Part shown: piece after piece, positions 46,311 to 54,701 of the stretch
How positions within the stretch are numbered: position 1 is the first letter of the stretch
Layout: each line of letters begins with the position of its first letter
Source of the DNA: Chloroflexota bacterium
GTDB lineage: Bacteria; Chloroflexota; Dehalococcoidia; JACPQF01
DNA: 54,760 nucleotides
Direction of reading: 5' to 3'
NCBI GenBank assembly: GCA_016190625.1
Contig: JACPQF010000013.1
Span: forward strand, 1 to 54,760
Position numbers and translations under genes: made by a program
Notes under the pieces: model-generated
The model's database searches: none
Told to the model about the DNA's origin: nothing
The model's input: only the letters and a program-made list of their open reading frames with translations

Positions 46311-47159
46311 ATGAGCGAACAGAGAACGATCCTCGCGGTCTTTGCCCACCCGGATGACGAAGCTTTGGGAGTGGGCGCTACGCTCGCCCGCTATGCCGCC
46401 GAAGGCGCCAGAGTGGCTCTGGTCTGCGCCACCAGGGGAGAGGTGGGAGAGATCTCCGATCCTGCCCTCGCCACGCCGGAAACCCTGGGAGCGGTGCGCG
46501 AGCAAGAGCTGCGCTGCTCCTGTCAGGCTTTGGGCATCGGCGAGCCGCTGTTCCTCGGCTATCGCGACTCCGGCATGGCCGGCACCGACGAGAATCGCCA
46601 TCCCGCCGCTTTCGTGAACGCCGATTTCGAGGAAGTGGTGGGAAAGGTAGTCCGCGTAATTCGTGAGCTGCGGCCACAGGTCATGGTCACGTTCGATCGC
46701 TCCGGCGGCTATGGCCACCCGGACCACGTTCGCGCTCACGAAGTGGCTACCGACGCCTTCCACGCCGCCGGCGACCCCGCCCGGTTTCTCGACAGCCTCC
46801 AGGATGGCTTGCAGCCCTATTCCCCCCAACATCTCTACTACACCGCCATTCCCCGCGGCTTCTTCAAGAATATGTTGACCCATCTCAAAGACATGGGCGT
46901 CGACGCGGGCCCGATGGGTCAGATCGACCTCGACCGGGTGGGCACCGCAGACGAAGAGATCACGGTGGCCATCGAGTCGGGCGAGTATGTTCAGAACAAG
47001 CTGCGAGCCTTTGCCTGCCATTGCACCCAGTTGAGCCCGGAGAGCGTGTTCTCTCGTCTCCCCGAGGGAGTGCGAATGGGGTTCATGGCCCGCGAGCATT
47101 TCGTGGAAGCGGGAGTTGGCGCCACCGGGGCGATCAAGACAGACCTATTTTCGCCCTAA
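46311..47159 (+). CDS. PIG-L family zinc N-acetylglucosamine deacetylase-like enzyme
   Basis: 282 aa, LmbE/PIG-L fold. Zinc site: FAHPDDEALGVG near the N-terminus and the distal His in GGYGHPDHVRAHEV; CATRGEVGE and SGMAGTDEN are also family text. Members deacetylate sugar-linked GlcNAc in mycothiol, bacillithiol or glycolipid synthesis, or act as thiol-conjugate amidases. The CHCTQLSPES stretch resembles the mycothiol conjugate amidase (Mca/MshB) side. No thiol-cofactor gene is adjacent, so the substrate stays open. Confidence 0.88.
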   Translation: MSEQRTILAVFAHPDDEALGVGATLARYAAEGARVALVCATRGEVGEISDPALATPETLGAVREQELRCSCQALGIGEPLFLGYRDSGMAGTDENRHPAAFVNADFEEVVGKVVRVIRELRPQVMVTFDRSGGYGHPDHVRAHEVATDAFHAAGDPARFLDSLQDGLQPYSPQHLYYTAIPRGFFKNMLTHLKDMGVDAGPMGQIDLDRVGTADEEITVAIESGEYVQNKLRAFACHCTQLSPESVFSRLPEGVRMGFMAREHFVEAGVGATGAIKTDLFSP

Positions 47160-47354
47160 GCTCATTTCGCCGCCGAGATCCCATGATCTCAGCATGGCGG
47201 CAATCATTCGAAAAAGCAGGCTCTCCCCGCCCTTGAGCCTAGCCGCGGGCTCAAGGAGCGAGAGTGGCGCCGCTGCCCCGGGGTTCGCTTTCTTCAAGAG
47301 GGCAGCGCACCGGGTGCAAATCGTTACTCAACACGTAAGGCCAATCATCACACG

Positions 47355-47383
47355 TTGACGCGCTTGCCGAATTGTTGTAGATT
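47355..47383 (+). promoter_or_regulatory. Promoter of the prpF-sdh operon
   Basis: TTGACG (47355-47360), 17-bp spacer, TAGATT (47378-47383), giving a leader of about 90 bases before the ATG at 47481. The rest of 47160-47480 shows nothing else I can name. Confidence 0.6.
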
Positions 47384-47480
47384 AGGGGCCGCGGACACGC
47401 GTGTCGGCGGCTTTCGGCGCTCAAGTTGGGTTCATTTTGGCCACTATGGCGAAAACCGACCCCAGGAGGTAGGACCGTCC

Positions 47481-48701
47481 ATGCAGCGAAAGATTCGCGC
47501 CGTGTTCATGCGAGGCGGCACCAGTCGCGCTCTCTTTTTCCGCGAGGAGGACCTACCATGCGACCTTGAGATCCGGGCGCGAGTCATTCTGGCGGCCTAT
47601 GGCAGCCCCGACAGCTATGGCCGGCAGATCGACGGCATCGGCGGCGCCACTTCTACCACGAGTAAAGTGGCCATCATCGCCAGGGGCACCCGACCGGGAA
47701 TCGACGTCAACTATACCTTCGGCCAGGTGGACATCACCCGGCCGCTGATCGACGGTCGGGGCAATTGCGGCAACATCTCGGGCGCCGTGGGCCCTTACGC
47801 CGTGGACGAGGGCTTCGTTCCCGCTGGGGAGCCGGTCACCGACGTCCGCTTCCTCAACACCAACACCAACAAGGTCGTCGTCGCCCACGTTCCTACTAGT
47901 GACGGACGGTTTCAGGAGGAGGGCGACTTCGCCATCGACGGCATTCCTGGCACCGCGTCCAAGGTCGTGCTGGATTACCTCGACCCCGGCGGCGCGGTTA
48001 CGGGCAAGCTGCTGCCAACCGGCAGTGATCGTGATGTGCTGACCGTCCCTAGCGTCGGCCAGATCGAGGTCTCCATCGTCGACGCCTCCAACCCCCTGGT
48101 CTTCTGCCGCTTCGCGGACTTCGGCCTCACCGGTGAGGAGCGGCCAGAGGAGATGGACGCCGACCCGGCGCTCCTCCAGCGGATCGAGGCGGTGCGGGCG
48201 GCGGCCGGCGTGGCCGCCGGAATCGGCGCCAACTCGGAGGAGATGACGCGGAAGATCCCTTCGGTGCCCAAGCTGGCCTTCGTCTGCGGGCCCAAGAACT
48301 ACCGACAGACTAGCGGCCAGGTCTGCGAGGCGGAGAGCATCGACCTCGTGGCCAAGATCATGTCCATGGGGAAGGTCCATCGGGCCTACGCTCTGACCGG
48401 CGCCATCTGCACTACGATCGCCGGGAACCTGCCCGGTTCTGTCGTCTACGACCTCGTGTCGAGCCGGTCGCGCGAGACAGGCACCGTGCGCCTCGGCCAT
48501 CCCTCCGGCTGCATCGAGCTCACCGGCAGCGTTACCCGCGAGGGAGAGACCTGGCGGGCGGGATCGGTTTCCTCCACCAGGACGGCCCGCCGGCTGATGG
48601 AGGGCTTCATCATGGTGCCGGATAGACTGTTCGCTCCGCCTGGCGCTCTCGACACCGTGGCCGAATGGCTGGGCGGCAAATCAAGCGTGGGGGAGCAGTG
48701 A
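47481..48701 (+). CDS. prpF: PrpF-like isomerase (2-methylaconitate / 4-oxalomesaconate type)
   Basis: 406 aa, two-lobed diaminopimelate-epimerase-like fold. ATG at 47481 has GGAGG eleven bases upstream; the frame opens at 47355 inside the promoter. Hallmarks: RAVFMRGGTSRALFF, GGATSTTSKVAII, NCGNISGAVGPYAVDEGFV (the conserved active-site Cys) and a terminal RLGHPSGCIELTG (the second active-site Cys). The family shifts double bonds in tricarboxylate-like acids. Its stop overlaps the start of the flavoprotein (TGATG), tying it to the dehydrogenase. Confidence 0.9.
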   Translation: MQRKIRAVFMRGGTSRALFFREEDLPCDLEIRARVILAAYGSPDSYGRQIDGIGGATSTTSKVAIIARGTRPGIDVNYTFGQVDITRPLIDGRGNCGNISGAVGPYAVDEGFVPAGEPVTDVRFLNTNTNKVVVAHVPTSDGRFQEEGDFAIDGIPGTASKVVLDYLDPGGAVTGKLLPTGSDRDVLTVPSVGQIEVSIVDASNPLVFCRFADFGLTGEERPEEMDADPALLQRIEAVRAAAGVAAGIGANSEEMTRKIPSVPKLAFVCGPKNYRQTSGQVCEAESIDLVAKIMSMGKVHRAYALTGAICTTIAGNLPGSVVYDLVSSRSRETGTVRLGHPSGCIELTGSVTREGETWRAGSVSSTRTARRLMEGFIMVPDRLFAPPGALDTVAEWLGGKSSVGEQ

Positions 48702-50449
48702 TGTCCTGGAGCTCTGAACCGGAAACCCTTCGCACCGACGTCCTCGTGATCGGCGGTGGGGCGGCAGCCTGCATGGCGGCGGTCTCCGCCCATCAGGAGG
48801 GCGCCCGCGTCCTCATGGTAGACAAGGGGCAACTGGCCAAATCGGGCTGCTCGCCCAACGCCCACGGCGGGGCGGCCCTGTTCCAGAAGGACCCCAACGA
48901 CTCCTGGCGGGTCCACGCCGAAGACACCCTCATGTCGGGGGGGTTCATGAACGACCAGGAGGTCGTTCGCGTACTCTGCTCCGAGGGACGCAAGTTTGTT
49001 CACCGGCTCGAGGAGTACGGCGCTCTCTGGGATCGCGACCCGGATGGAAGCTACGCCGTTCGCCAGTTTGGCGGCCATAGGTTCAAACGATCGGTCTTCA
49101 GCGCCGACGAGACCGGCCACGAAATGATGAACGCCATGAAGCGCGAGGTATTCCGCCGCAACATTCAGGTGCTGAACGAGACCATGGCACTGAAGATAGT
49201 CAAGGATGAAGAGCGGGCGGTCGGCGCCTTTTGCTGGGACATCGGCACCGGGCGCTTGATCGACATACAGGCGACGGCCACTATTCTCGCCACGGCCGAT
49301 GCGGCCGGCCTCTGGCCATCGGCCTCGGAACGCCAGCGTGGCGACGGCTTCTATCTGGCCCTCGACGCCGGCGCGGAGCTGGCCGACTTGGAGTTTATCC
49401 AGTACCACCCGACCCACGCCTGGTGGCCCTTTGGCGTGCGCGGCAGCGTTAGCGAGAGCTTTCGCATCGAGGGAGGCTGGCTCCTGAACTCCGAGGGCGA
49501 GCGCTTCATGGAGCGGTACGATCCCGAGAAGAAGGAGCTGGCCACGAGGGATAAGGTCAGCGTCTGCTCCTATCTCGAGATCCGGGAGGGCCGCGGCGCT
49601 CCCCACGGCGGCATTTACGCCTCGGTCGCCCACCTTCCTGCCAAGGTAATCAAGGAAAGGCTGCGGGTCATCTACCGCAAGTATCTTTCCTACGGCTACG
49701 ACGTCACCAAGGATCCCATCGAGATTCGCCCGCGGCCCCATTACCATTGCGGCGGCGTGCGGGCCAACGCCCGATCCGAGACCACCCTGCCGGGCCTGTA
49801 CGCTGCTGGTGCGGTCACGGCCGGCGTTCACGGCGCCAACCGGCTCGGCTCCAACTCGCTGGTAGACATCCTCGTTTTTGGAGACATCGCCGGCCGCAGC
49901 GCCGCCGACTACGCGGTCCGAGCGCCTGCTCCTTCCGGGCGGCGGCAAGGCGCCGCCGACATGGTGGCGAGGGTCGAGCGGCTGTTCGATTTGGCCGAGG
50001 ACAAACCGCTTCCCACTGCCCCCATGCGAAGGCGACACGTCGAGTGGATGGATAGTCGCCTGGGAGTCCTGCGGAATCCGGAGGGAATGCGCGAGATGCT
50101 CGCCGAGGTCCAGCGAACGCGGGAGGAGGAGCTTCCCCGCCTGCGCGTGTTCGACCGGAGCCGGATCTACAACTTCGAGCTGCGGGACGCTCTGGAGATG
50201 TTCTACCGCCTCGACGTGGAGGACATGGTTTGCCGCTCGGCGTTGATGCGCACCGAGAGCCGGGGGTCTCATTATCGGGAGGACTACCCCCGGCGGAACG
50301 ACCGCGAGTGGCTGCACAACATCGTCTGGCTCCGGCGTTCTTCCCCGGGGAAGGACGAGTTCGTCCACGAGATACGACCGGTGGCTCAGACCGTGATTCG
50401 CCTCGAGGATGTCCCGGCCTATGCCGGACAGGATACACCCTGGCACTAG
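48701..50449 (+). CDS. sdhA: Succinate dehydrogenase / fumarate reductase flavoprotein
   Basis: 582 aa from ATG at 48701. FAD-binding VLVIGGGAAACMAAVSAHQE, then LAKSGCSPNAHGGAALF where the covalent-FAD His of classical SdhA is not evident, LEFIQYHPTHAW, the catalytic region RPHYHCGGVRANARSETTLP and GANRLGSNSLVDILVFG with the conserved active-site Arg. It interconverts succinate and fumarate. Family homologues include methanogen fumarate reductases and L-aspartate oxidase, but the full Sdh operon downstream favours complex II. FAD may be bound non-covalently (inference). Confidence 0.9.
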   Translation: MSWSSEPETLRTDVLVIGGGAAACMAAVSAHQEGARVLMVDKGQLAKSGCSPNAHGGAALFQKDPNDSWRVHAEDTLMSGGFMNDQEVVRVLCSEGRKFVHRLEEYGALWDRDPDGSYAVRQFGGHRFKRSVFSADETGHEMMNAMKREVFRRNIQVLNETMALKIVKDEERAVGAFCWDIGTGRLIDIQATATILATADAAGLWPSASERQRGDGFYLALDAGAELADLEFIQYHPTHAWWPFGVRGSVSESFRIEGGWLLNSEGERFMERYDPEKKELATRDKVSVCSYLEIREGRGAPHGGIYASVAHLPAKVIKERLRVIYRKYLSYGYDVTKDPIEIRPRPHYHCGGVRANARSETTLPGLYAAGAVTAGVHGANRLGSNSLVDILVFGDIAGRSAADYAVRAPAPSGRRQGAADMVARVERLFDLAEDKPLPTAPMRRRHVEWMDSRLGVLRNPEGMREMLAEVQRTREEELPRLRVFDRSRIYNFELRDALEMFYRLDVEDMVCRSALMRTESRGSHYREDYPRRNDREWLHNIVWLRRSSPGKDEFVHEIRPVAQTVIRLEDVPAYAGQDTPWH

Positions 50450-51332
50450 GTTGAGTTTCCATCATCCGTCGGGGGATGGCAACTACGGACAACCGGAACC
50501 GACGCCGCCACGGAGGGACAGCTACAACGGCGACAAATGCATTACTTGGAGGCCCGGAGGCGTGACTAGCTACATTCCGCCCATCGATAAGCCGCAGGCG
50601 ATCTACACGCTGAGCGTGAAACGTTTCGACCCCGAGCGCGATTCGGCTCCCCATTGGGAGACCTATCAGGTGCCGTGGGTGGTCACCATGACGGTGGTCG
50701 AGGCGCTTGAATGGCTATGGGATCAGGGGCACTACATAGCCTTTCGCACCAACTGCCGGGAGTTCACCTGCGGCTCCTGCGCCATGCTGATCAACGGCAA
50801 GCCGGCTCTGGCCTGCGATACGCCGCTCAAGGACAGAATGCGGATCGAGCCGTTGACCCGCTATCCGCTGGTCAAGGACCTGGTGGTGGACCAGTCCGCC
50901 GTCCCAAAGAAATGGAAGGAGCTAAAGCTCTGGCCCCACGTTCGCGATGGCAAGCCCATCGACGAAGTTTCGGCTGAAAGCCGCGCCGGCTGGCATCGCA
51001 GCTTTGCCCGCTGCATTGAATGCTACATCTGCCTTGACGCTTGTCCGGTATCGGACACCGAGGACTCGGAGTACGACGGCCCCATGTGGATGCTCCAGAT
51101 CGCCCGGGCCCGGGCCCATCCCAAGGACGGGCAAGACCGGCTGGAGCAGGCGGCCCAACGGGGAATCGGGGCCTGCACCACCTGTTATGAATGCGAGGGC
51201 GTCTGTCCCGTCAACCTAAGCCCCATTAAGGAGATCCAGCGCCTCCGCTCAGGGCTAGTGCGGCAGCGGCTTGTCGGGAGGCGCCCAGCGCGCCCAGAGG
51301 GCACCCGGCTGGGTCAGAGGAGGAAACAATGA
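50409..51332 (+). CDS. sdhB: Succinate dehydrogenase / fumarate reductase iron-sulfur subunit
   Basis: 307 aa, longer than the usual 240-250 because of an N-terminal extension of about 55 residues; the true start is uncertain (ATG 50409 or 50421 overlap the flavoprotein; the conserved region begins IYTLSVKRFDPE near residue 65). The [2Fe-2S] ligands are CREFTCGSCAMLINGKPALA plus the next Cys; the C-terminal half holds CIECYICLDACPV and CTTCYECEGVCPV for the [4Fe-4S] and third cluster. It passes electrons from FAD to the membrane quinone site. Second subunit gene, overlapping the next by four bases. Confidence 0.92.
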   Translation: MSRPMPDRIHPGTRLSFHHPSGDGNYGQPEPTPPRRDSYNGDKCITWRPGGVTSYIPPIDKPQAIYTLSVKRFDPERDSAPHWETYQVPWVVTMTVVEALEWLWDQGHYIAFRTNCREFTCGSCAMLINGKPALACDTPLKDRMRIEPLTRYPLVKDLVVDQSAVPKKWKELKLWPHVRDGKPIDEVSAESRAGWHRSFARCIECYICLDACPVSDTEDSEYDGPMWMLQIARARAHPKDGQDRLEQAAQRGIGACTTCYECEGVCPVNLSPIKEIQRLRSGLVRQRLVGRRPARPEGTRLGQRRKQ

Positions 51333-51733
51333 GCCAACTCGGTCCGGGCTTCAAGCCCTTTAGCCACCGCTTTCTGCAGCGACTGGCCAGGGGCCAGCCC
51401 ATGGGATTGGGCGCCTACATGTACGTGGCCCACCGTCTGACCGGCCTGGTGCTGATCGCCTATCTGATCGCCCATCTCATTGTGGTCGGCGCGGTGCTGT
51501 CGGGAGAGAATGGCTTCAATCAAATGATGACCATGACCGGCAACCGGCTCATTCAAATGGGCGAGTTGGTTTTGGTCTGGGTGGCGCTGTTCCATCTGCT
51601 GAACGGGCTGCGCCTCATCGTCCTGAGTCTGGCGCCCGATGTTAGCCAGCGCACCCTCGCCTATGGGGTCGTCGTCGTCTCGATAGTCGTTCCCCTCGCC
51701 AGCATACCGCTGTTTATGGGGGTGTCCCTATGA
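51329..51733 (+). CDS. sdhC: Succinate dehydrogenase cytochrome b subunit
   Basis: 134 aa with three helices. YVAHRLTGLVLIAYLIAHLI and LFHLLNGLRLIVL carry the conserved His and H-x-x-x-G-x-R-x-L pattern of SdhC-type anchors, likely heme b and quinone ligands. ATGA overlap with sdhB. Confidence 0.9.
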   Translation: MSQLGPGFKPFSHRFLQRLARGQPMGLGAYMYVAHRLTGLVLIAYLIAHLIVVGAVLSGENGFNQMMTMTGNRLIQMGELVLVWVALFHLLNGLRLIVLSLAPDVSQRTLAYGVVVVSIVVPLASIPLFMGVSL

Positions 51734-52095
51734 GAGCCAAGGCTGCAACCAGCGCAGTAACCTTTGGCGACTGGCTGGGGCTCTACCTTACCGGCTTGCT
51801 TCTGGCCGTCTTCCTGGCCGCCCACCTCTGGGCCGTGCATTACGCCGCGTCTGGCCAGACGGGCCTATCCTTCGCCGCCGTACAGGAGAAGCTCCGGAGT
51901 CCGCTATTCTTCGTCCTAGATCTGGGGATGCTCTGCCTGGTCTTCTATCATGGTCTCGTGGGTCTCCGCCGGGTGATCGTCGACCTAGAGATCCTGGGCG
52001 AGAGAGGCACGAGGATTATCACCTGGGCCCTCGTGGTGATCGGCCTCGCCGGCCTCTACGACGGCTGGGCGATATATCGATCTTTTGTGGGTTAG
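51730..52095 (+). CDS. sdhD: Succinate dehydrogenase second membrane anchor
   Basis: 121 aa, three helices: LGLYLTGLLLAVFLAAHLWA with a His, LDLGMLCLVFYHGLVGLRRV with the family's Y-H-x-x-x-G-x-R, and a last helix ending DGWAIYRSFVG. It overlaps sdhC by four bases and completes a four-subunit complex II. Confidence 0.9.
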   Translation: MRAKAATSAVTFGDWLGLYLTGLLLAVFLAAHLWAVHYAASGQTGLSFAAVQEKLRSPLFFVLDLGMLCLVFYHGLVGLRRVIVDLEILGERGTRIITWALVVIGLAGLYDGWAIYRSFVG

Positions 52096-52135
52096 GCGCT
52101 GGGCTCATTGAGCACCAAATGAAGAAACGGAGGTA

Positions 52136-52327
52136 ATGATGACCGCCAACCCAGGGCTGGTTTCGCGCAGCAGTGAGCTCAAGCGCGATCTCGTCATGTA
52201 TGGTCAGGGGCCGCGCTTTCGTGATGAGTTTTCTCGTGCGCTGCACGAGGCGCTCGGCAAGACTGGCGGCGCCATCAAAGGAGAGGCCATAAACGCCTTC
52301 GATCGCTTTATCCTCCAGCACCGCTGA
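52136..52327 (+). CDS. Small protein of unknown function
   Basis: 63 aa, or 62 from the second ATG at 52139; GGAGG lies close upstream. MTANPGLVSRSSELKRDLVM, then RFRDEFSRALHEALGKTGGA and AINAFDRFILQHR: amphipathic and soluble. I do not recognise it. It follows sdhD by 40 bases and may be a late operon member. Confidence 0.55.
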   Translation: MMTANPGLVSRSSELKRDLVMYGQGPRFRDEFSRALHEALGKTGGAIKGEAINAFDRFILQHR

Positions 52328-52331
52328 AACC

Positions 52332-52378
52332 ACAGATGAATCCTTCTTCGGAAGGATGAACGCCGATGAACGCGGATG
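52332..52378. repeat. GATGAACGCCGATGAACGCG repeat with hairpin
   Basis: Contains the hairpin TCCTTC-TTCG-GAAGGA (52341-52356) and matches the repeat at 2815-2847. Confidence 0.65.
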
Positions 52379-52408
52379 GTTGTCTTGTTTGCGGGTTCGG
52401 GTGGAACG

Positions 52409-52620
52409 TTAGACCTCGACTAGACCGGTCCAGACCGCAGACTCCGGCACCGGCTCGTTTTCCTCCGCAGGCCGTCGAGATGAAGGGCGCATCGCCTCGC
52501 GAATATTGGCCTCCACCTCTTCGGGGGTTTTCCCCGTAGCGACACACCCCGGCAAACCTGGCAGGTGATATCCCCATGAGCGCGGGTGAGCCCCGGCCGT
52601 CCGAGGTGCTGGGCTGGTGG
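52409..52620 (-). pseudogene. HicB-like antitoxin remnant with compensating frameshifts
   Basis: The frame reads YHLPGLPGCVATGKTPEEVE, ANIREAM, then RPSSRRPA, then EENEPVPE. HicB proteins continue NIREA-(I/M)-x-LHLDGLREENEPVPE, and here the missing ALHLDGLR is found intact one frame over at the same place. So one inserted and one deleted base about 25 bp apart scramble eight residues. The N-terminal strands are not clear and no HicA partner follows. Probably decayed. Confidence 0.65.
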
Positions 52621-52705
52621 CCGCACGCCGAAAGACCCCAAATCCGCGAGCGAACACAGACTTGGGATGGCTTGGCAATTCTCTTAAGACCTTTGGACTG
52701 GAAAA

Positions 52706-52735
52706 TGCTTAGCAGATAAGCTATAATGCTTAGCA
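52706..52735 (+). promoter_or_regulatory. vapBC promoter with two TGCTTAGCA boxes
   Basis: TGCTTAGCA at 52706-52714 and 52727-52735, start points exactly 21 bp (two helical turns) apart, each a 4-1-4 near-palindrome. They flank and overlap a perfect -10 TATAAT (52722-52727). This is the geometry expected of a two-site autorepressor operator. Confidence 0.75.
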
Positions 52736-52759
52736 AATCTGGCTCGGAGGGTTTGCTCG

Positions 52760-52990
52760 ATGACAATAAGGGTCAAGGTAAGCCACAAGTATCAAGTATC
52801 AGTCCCGTCGGCAGCAAGGAAAAAGCTACACATCGAGAAGGGCGACCATCTGCTGGTCGACGTGAGGGATGGCTATATCGTGCTGATGCCTGAGCCGCAG
52901 GATTATGGCCAGCACCTGCGTGGCCTCCACCGAGAGATATGGGAGCACGTGGAGCCGCAGGACTACGTGCGCGGTGAGCGTGAAGATTGA
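52760..52990 (+). CDS. AbrB/MazE-type antitoxin
   Basis: 76 aa swapped-hairpin AbrB domain: MTIRVKVSHKYQVSVPSAAR, KKLHIEKGDHLLVDVRDGYI then VLMPEPQDYGQHLRGLH. An acidic C-terminal tail should wrap the toxin. GGAGG lies upstream of ATG 52760. It overlaps the PIN gene (TTGA) and probably represses its own promoter through the paired TGCTTAGCA boxes. Confidence 0.88.
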   Translation: MTIRVKVSHKYQVSVPSAARKKLHIEKGDHLLVDVRDGYIVLMPEPQDYGQHLRGLHREIWEHVEPQDYVRGERED

Positions 52991-53439
52991 CGAACTTAGC
53001 AGGTGTCTTGAAGAAACACCGTCTGGTAGGAATCGACACTGCGCCGTTCATTTACCATCTCGAAGGGAAGTCCCCCTACGCCGATTGCACTAGCTCCCTG
53101 TTCGATGAACTCGCTCGCGGCTCGTTTGACGCAGTTACCTCAGTTCTCACCCTAATGGAGCTAGCGGTGAAACCACTTCAAATGGCCCGACCAGAGGTTG
53201 CCGATGAGTACGAGGTGCTCCTGGTGAACTTCCCCAATCTTCGGATCGTCGACCTCAACAGGAGCGCAGCACGACAGGCAGCCGAACTCAGGGCCAAATA
53301 CCGGCTGCGATCCGCCGACGCCCTGCAACTGGCAGCCTGCCTTCGCGCCGGCGCCACGGCGTTTGTTACGAACGACCGTGCCCTGCGACAGGTCATGGAG
53401 CTGGAGGTTGTCCTGTTGGGGGACTTCGTCCAGAGCTGA
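52987..53439 (+). CDS. VapC-type PIN-domain ribonuclease toxin
   Basis: 150 aa with an intact acidic set: Asp in LVGIDTAPFIYHLEG, Glu in TLMELAVKPLQ, Asp in LRSADALQLAACLRAG and Asp in FVTNDRALRQV. TTG start overlapping the antitoxin stop. It probably cleaves tRNA or rRNA when freed from its antitoxin. Unlike the other PIN genes in this window, this one is complete. Confidence 0.9.
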   Translation: MTNLAGVLKKHRLVGIDTAPFIYHLEGKSPYADCTSSLFDELARGSFDAVTSVLTLMELAVKPLQMARPEVADEYEVLLVNFPNLRIVDLNRSAARQAAELRAKYRLRSADALQLAACLRAGATAFVTNDRALRQVMELEVVLLGDFVQS

Positions 53440-53534
53440 CAATTCCCTCAAACGCACGCCTTCGAGCTTGAAAGTGCGAGGGCTGTGCCCCTGCCTCAGG
53501 CGTCGCACCCCAGATAATGCCGCACTGCCCGAAG

Positions 53535-53894
53535 CTACATGCCTGCCTTTGGCTGGAAGAGCCCGATTGCCGCGCCCGTCGGATCTAGAATCATGCTGAA
53601 CCAACCGACGTTCGGGATCTCGGTGACATCCTTCAAGATCGTGGCCCCGAGGGACTGCGCTTTTCTTGTCGAGGCCGCCACATCATCAACCTGAACGTAC
53701 GGGAACCAATTGTCCGGAGCTTCGGGCATGGGTTTCTTCATGATCCCTCCGCCCGTCCCTTCCCCGACCTCGATCGTCGTGTAGTCCATGCCGGGCATGT
53801 CTTCCAGCTTCCAGTCGAACAGGCTCGCGTAGAACTTCTTTGACTTTTCCACGTCTTGCGTCAACAATTCAACGTGTACGAATGGGTTTGCCAT
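53535..53894 (-). CDS. VOC (glyoxalase/bleomycin-resistance) family protein
   Basis: 119 aa. FVHVELLTQDVEKSKKFYAS, LFDWKLEDMPGMDYTTIEVG, GGGIMKKP and FSMILDPTGAAIGLFQ are VOC-fold text of the small glyoxalase-like group. ATG at 53894 (or 53897) follows AGGAGGT; the frame is open to 53975. Metal ligands and substrate cannot be set from sequence. Confidence 0.85.
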   Translation of the reverse strand: MANPFVHVELLTQDVEKSKKFYASLFDWKLEDMPGMDYTTIEVGEGTGGGIMKKPMPEAPDNWFPYVQVDDVAASTRKAQSLGATILKDVTEIPNVGWFSMILDPTGAAIGLFQPKAGM

Positions 53895-54037
53895 CATGTA
53901 CCTCCTGATAACGTTAAGGCGTTCGCGTCGGTGGTAACCAAAGTGGCCGGGGTCGGCTTGCCTCCAGTGTACCACAACCTCGTCTCCGCCTACAAATATT
54001 TCGGCCCGGCTTTGTCTCGGAGACTGGGTTTTCCCTG

Positions 54038-54645
54038 TTAAGCCCCGGCAGCCGCTCGTTCAAGTTCAGCTATATTGAGCTTTCTCATTTTGAGGAAGGC
54101 TTCGGTCACGCGTGCCAGTTTCTTAGGATCTTTGTCCCTCATCATCTCTTCCATGGCGGTGGGAACAACCTGCCACGAAAGGCCGAATTTATCTTTGAGC
54201 CAGCCGCACTGTTCCGCCTCGGGTACGGCGGAGAGCTTACTCCAAATGTCGTCTATTTCTTCTTGAGTATCGCAATGTACCAGGAACGAAATGGCTTCAT
54301 TGAAAGCGAATTGGTGCTCGTAGGCGCTGTCCATCGCTCCGAACTCCTCGCCGAGAAGCGAAAAGGCGGCGTATTTCACCGTGCCCTCCTTATCGGGATC
54401 CTCTCCCTTACCCCAACGGAGGATGCTGTCGACTTTCCCTTCGCGGAACAGCGATGTCCAGAAGTTGATCGCCTCTTCTGCCTTGCCACATACGGCACCG
54501 ACGAACATGATCACCGGGGTGATTCTCTGTCTGGCTTTCGATTCGCCGAAGAAACCTATCTGCCAGGAAAGTCCGTACCTGTCTTGCAGCCATCCGTACC
54601 TTTCGCTGAAGGGGTATGATCCTAGAAACCCAGCCGAAAAGTCTT
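54038..54645 (-). pseudogene. Two-domain PhnB-like VOC protein truncated in its first domain
   Basis: The second VOC domain is whole (MFVGAVCGKAEEAINFWTSL ... FLVHCDTQEEIDDIWSKLSA ... CGWLKDKFGLSWQVVPTAME). The same frame continues upstream of the GTG at 54514 without a stop: GSYPFSERYGWLQDRYGLSW then QIGFFGESKARQRITPVI, the end of a preceding VOC domain and linker. That first domain's other roughly 100 residues are missing past about 54645, where a promoter and a probable transposase begin. Translation from 54514 would give a 158-aa single-domain protein, so it may still function. Confidence 0.7.
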
Positions 54646-54672
54646 GCTGGTTTGGCTGATATGTAGTATAAT
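54644..54672 (+). promoter_or_regulatory. Promoter of the right-edge gene
   Basis: TTGCTG (54644-54649), 17-bp spacer, perfect TATAAT (54667-54672). A GGAGG at 54691-54695 precedes the ATG at 54702. Confidence 0.65.
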
Positions 54673-54701
54673 GCGTCCTAACATGCGAACGGAGGTTTGG
54701 T

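Noticed and set aside
48446-50446. 666-codon open frame antisense to the flavoprotein gene
   Set aside because: Shadow of GC-rich codon bias; no motif, no ribosome-binding site, and it lies wholly over a well-supported gene.
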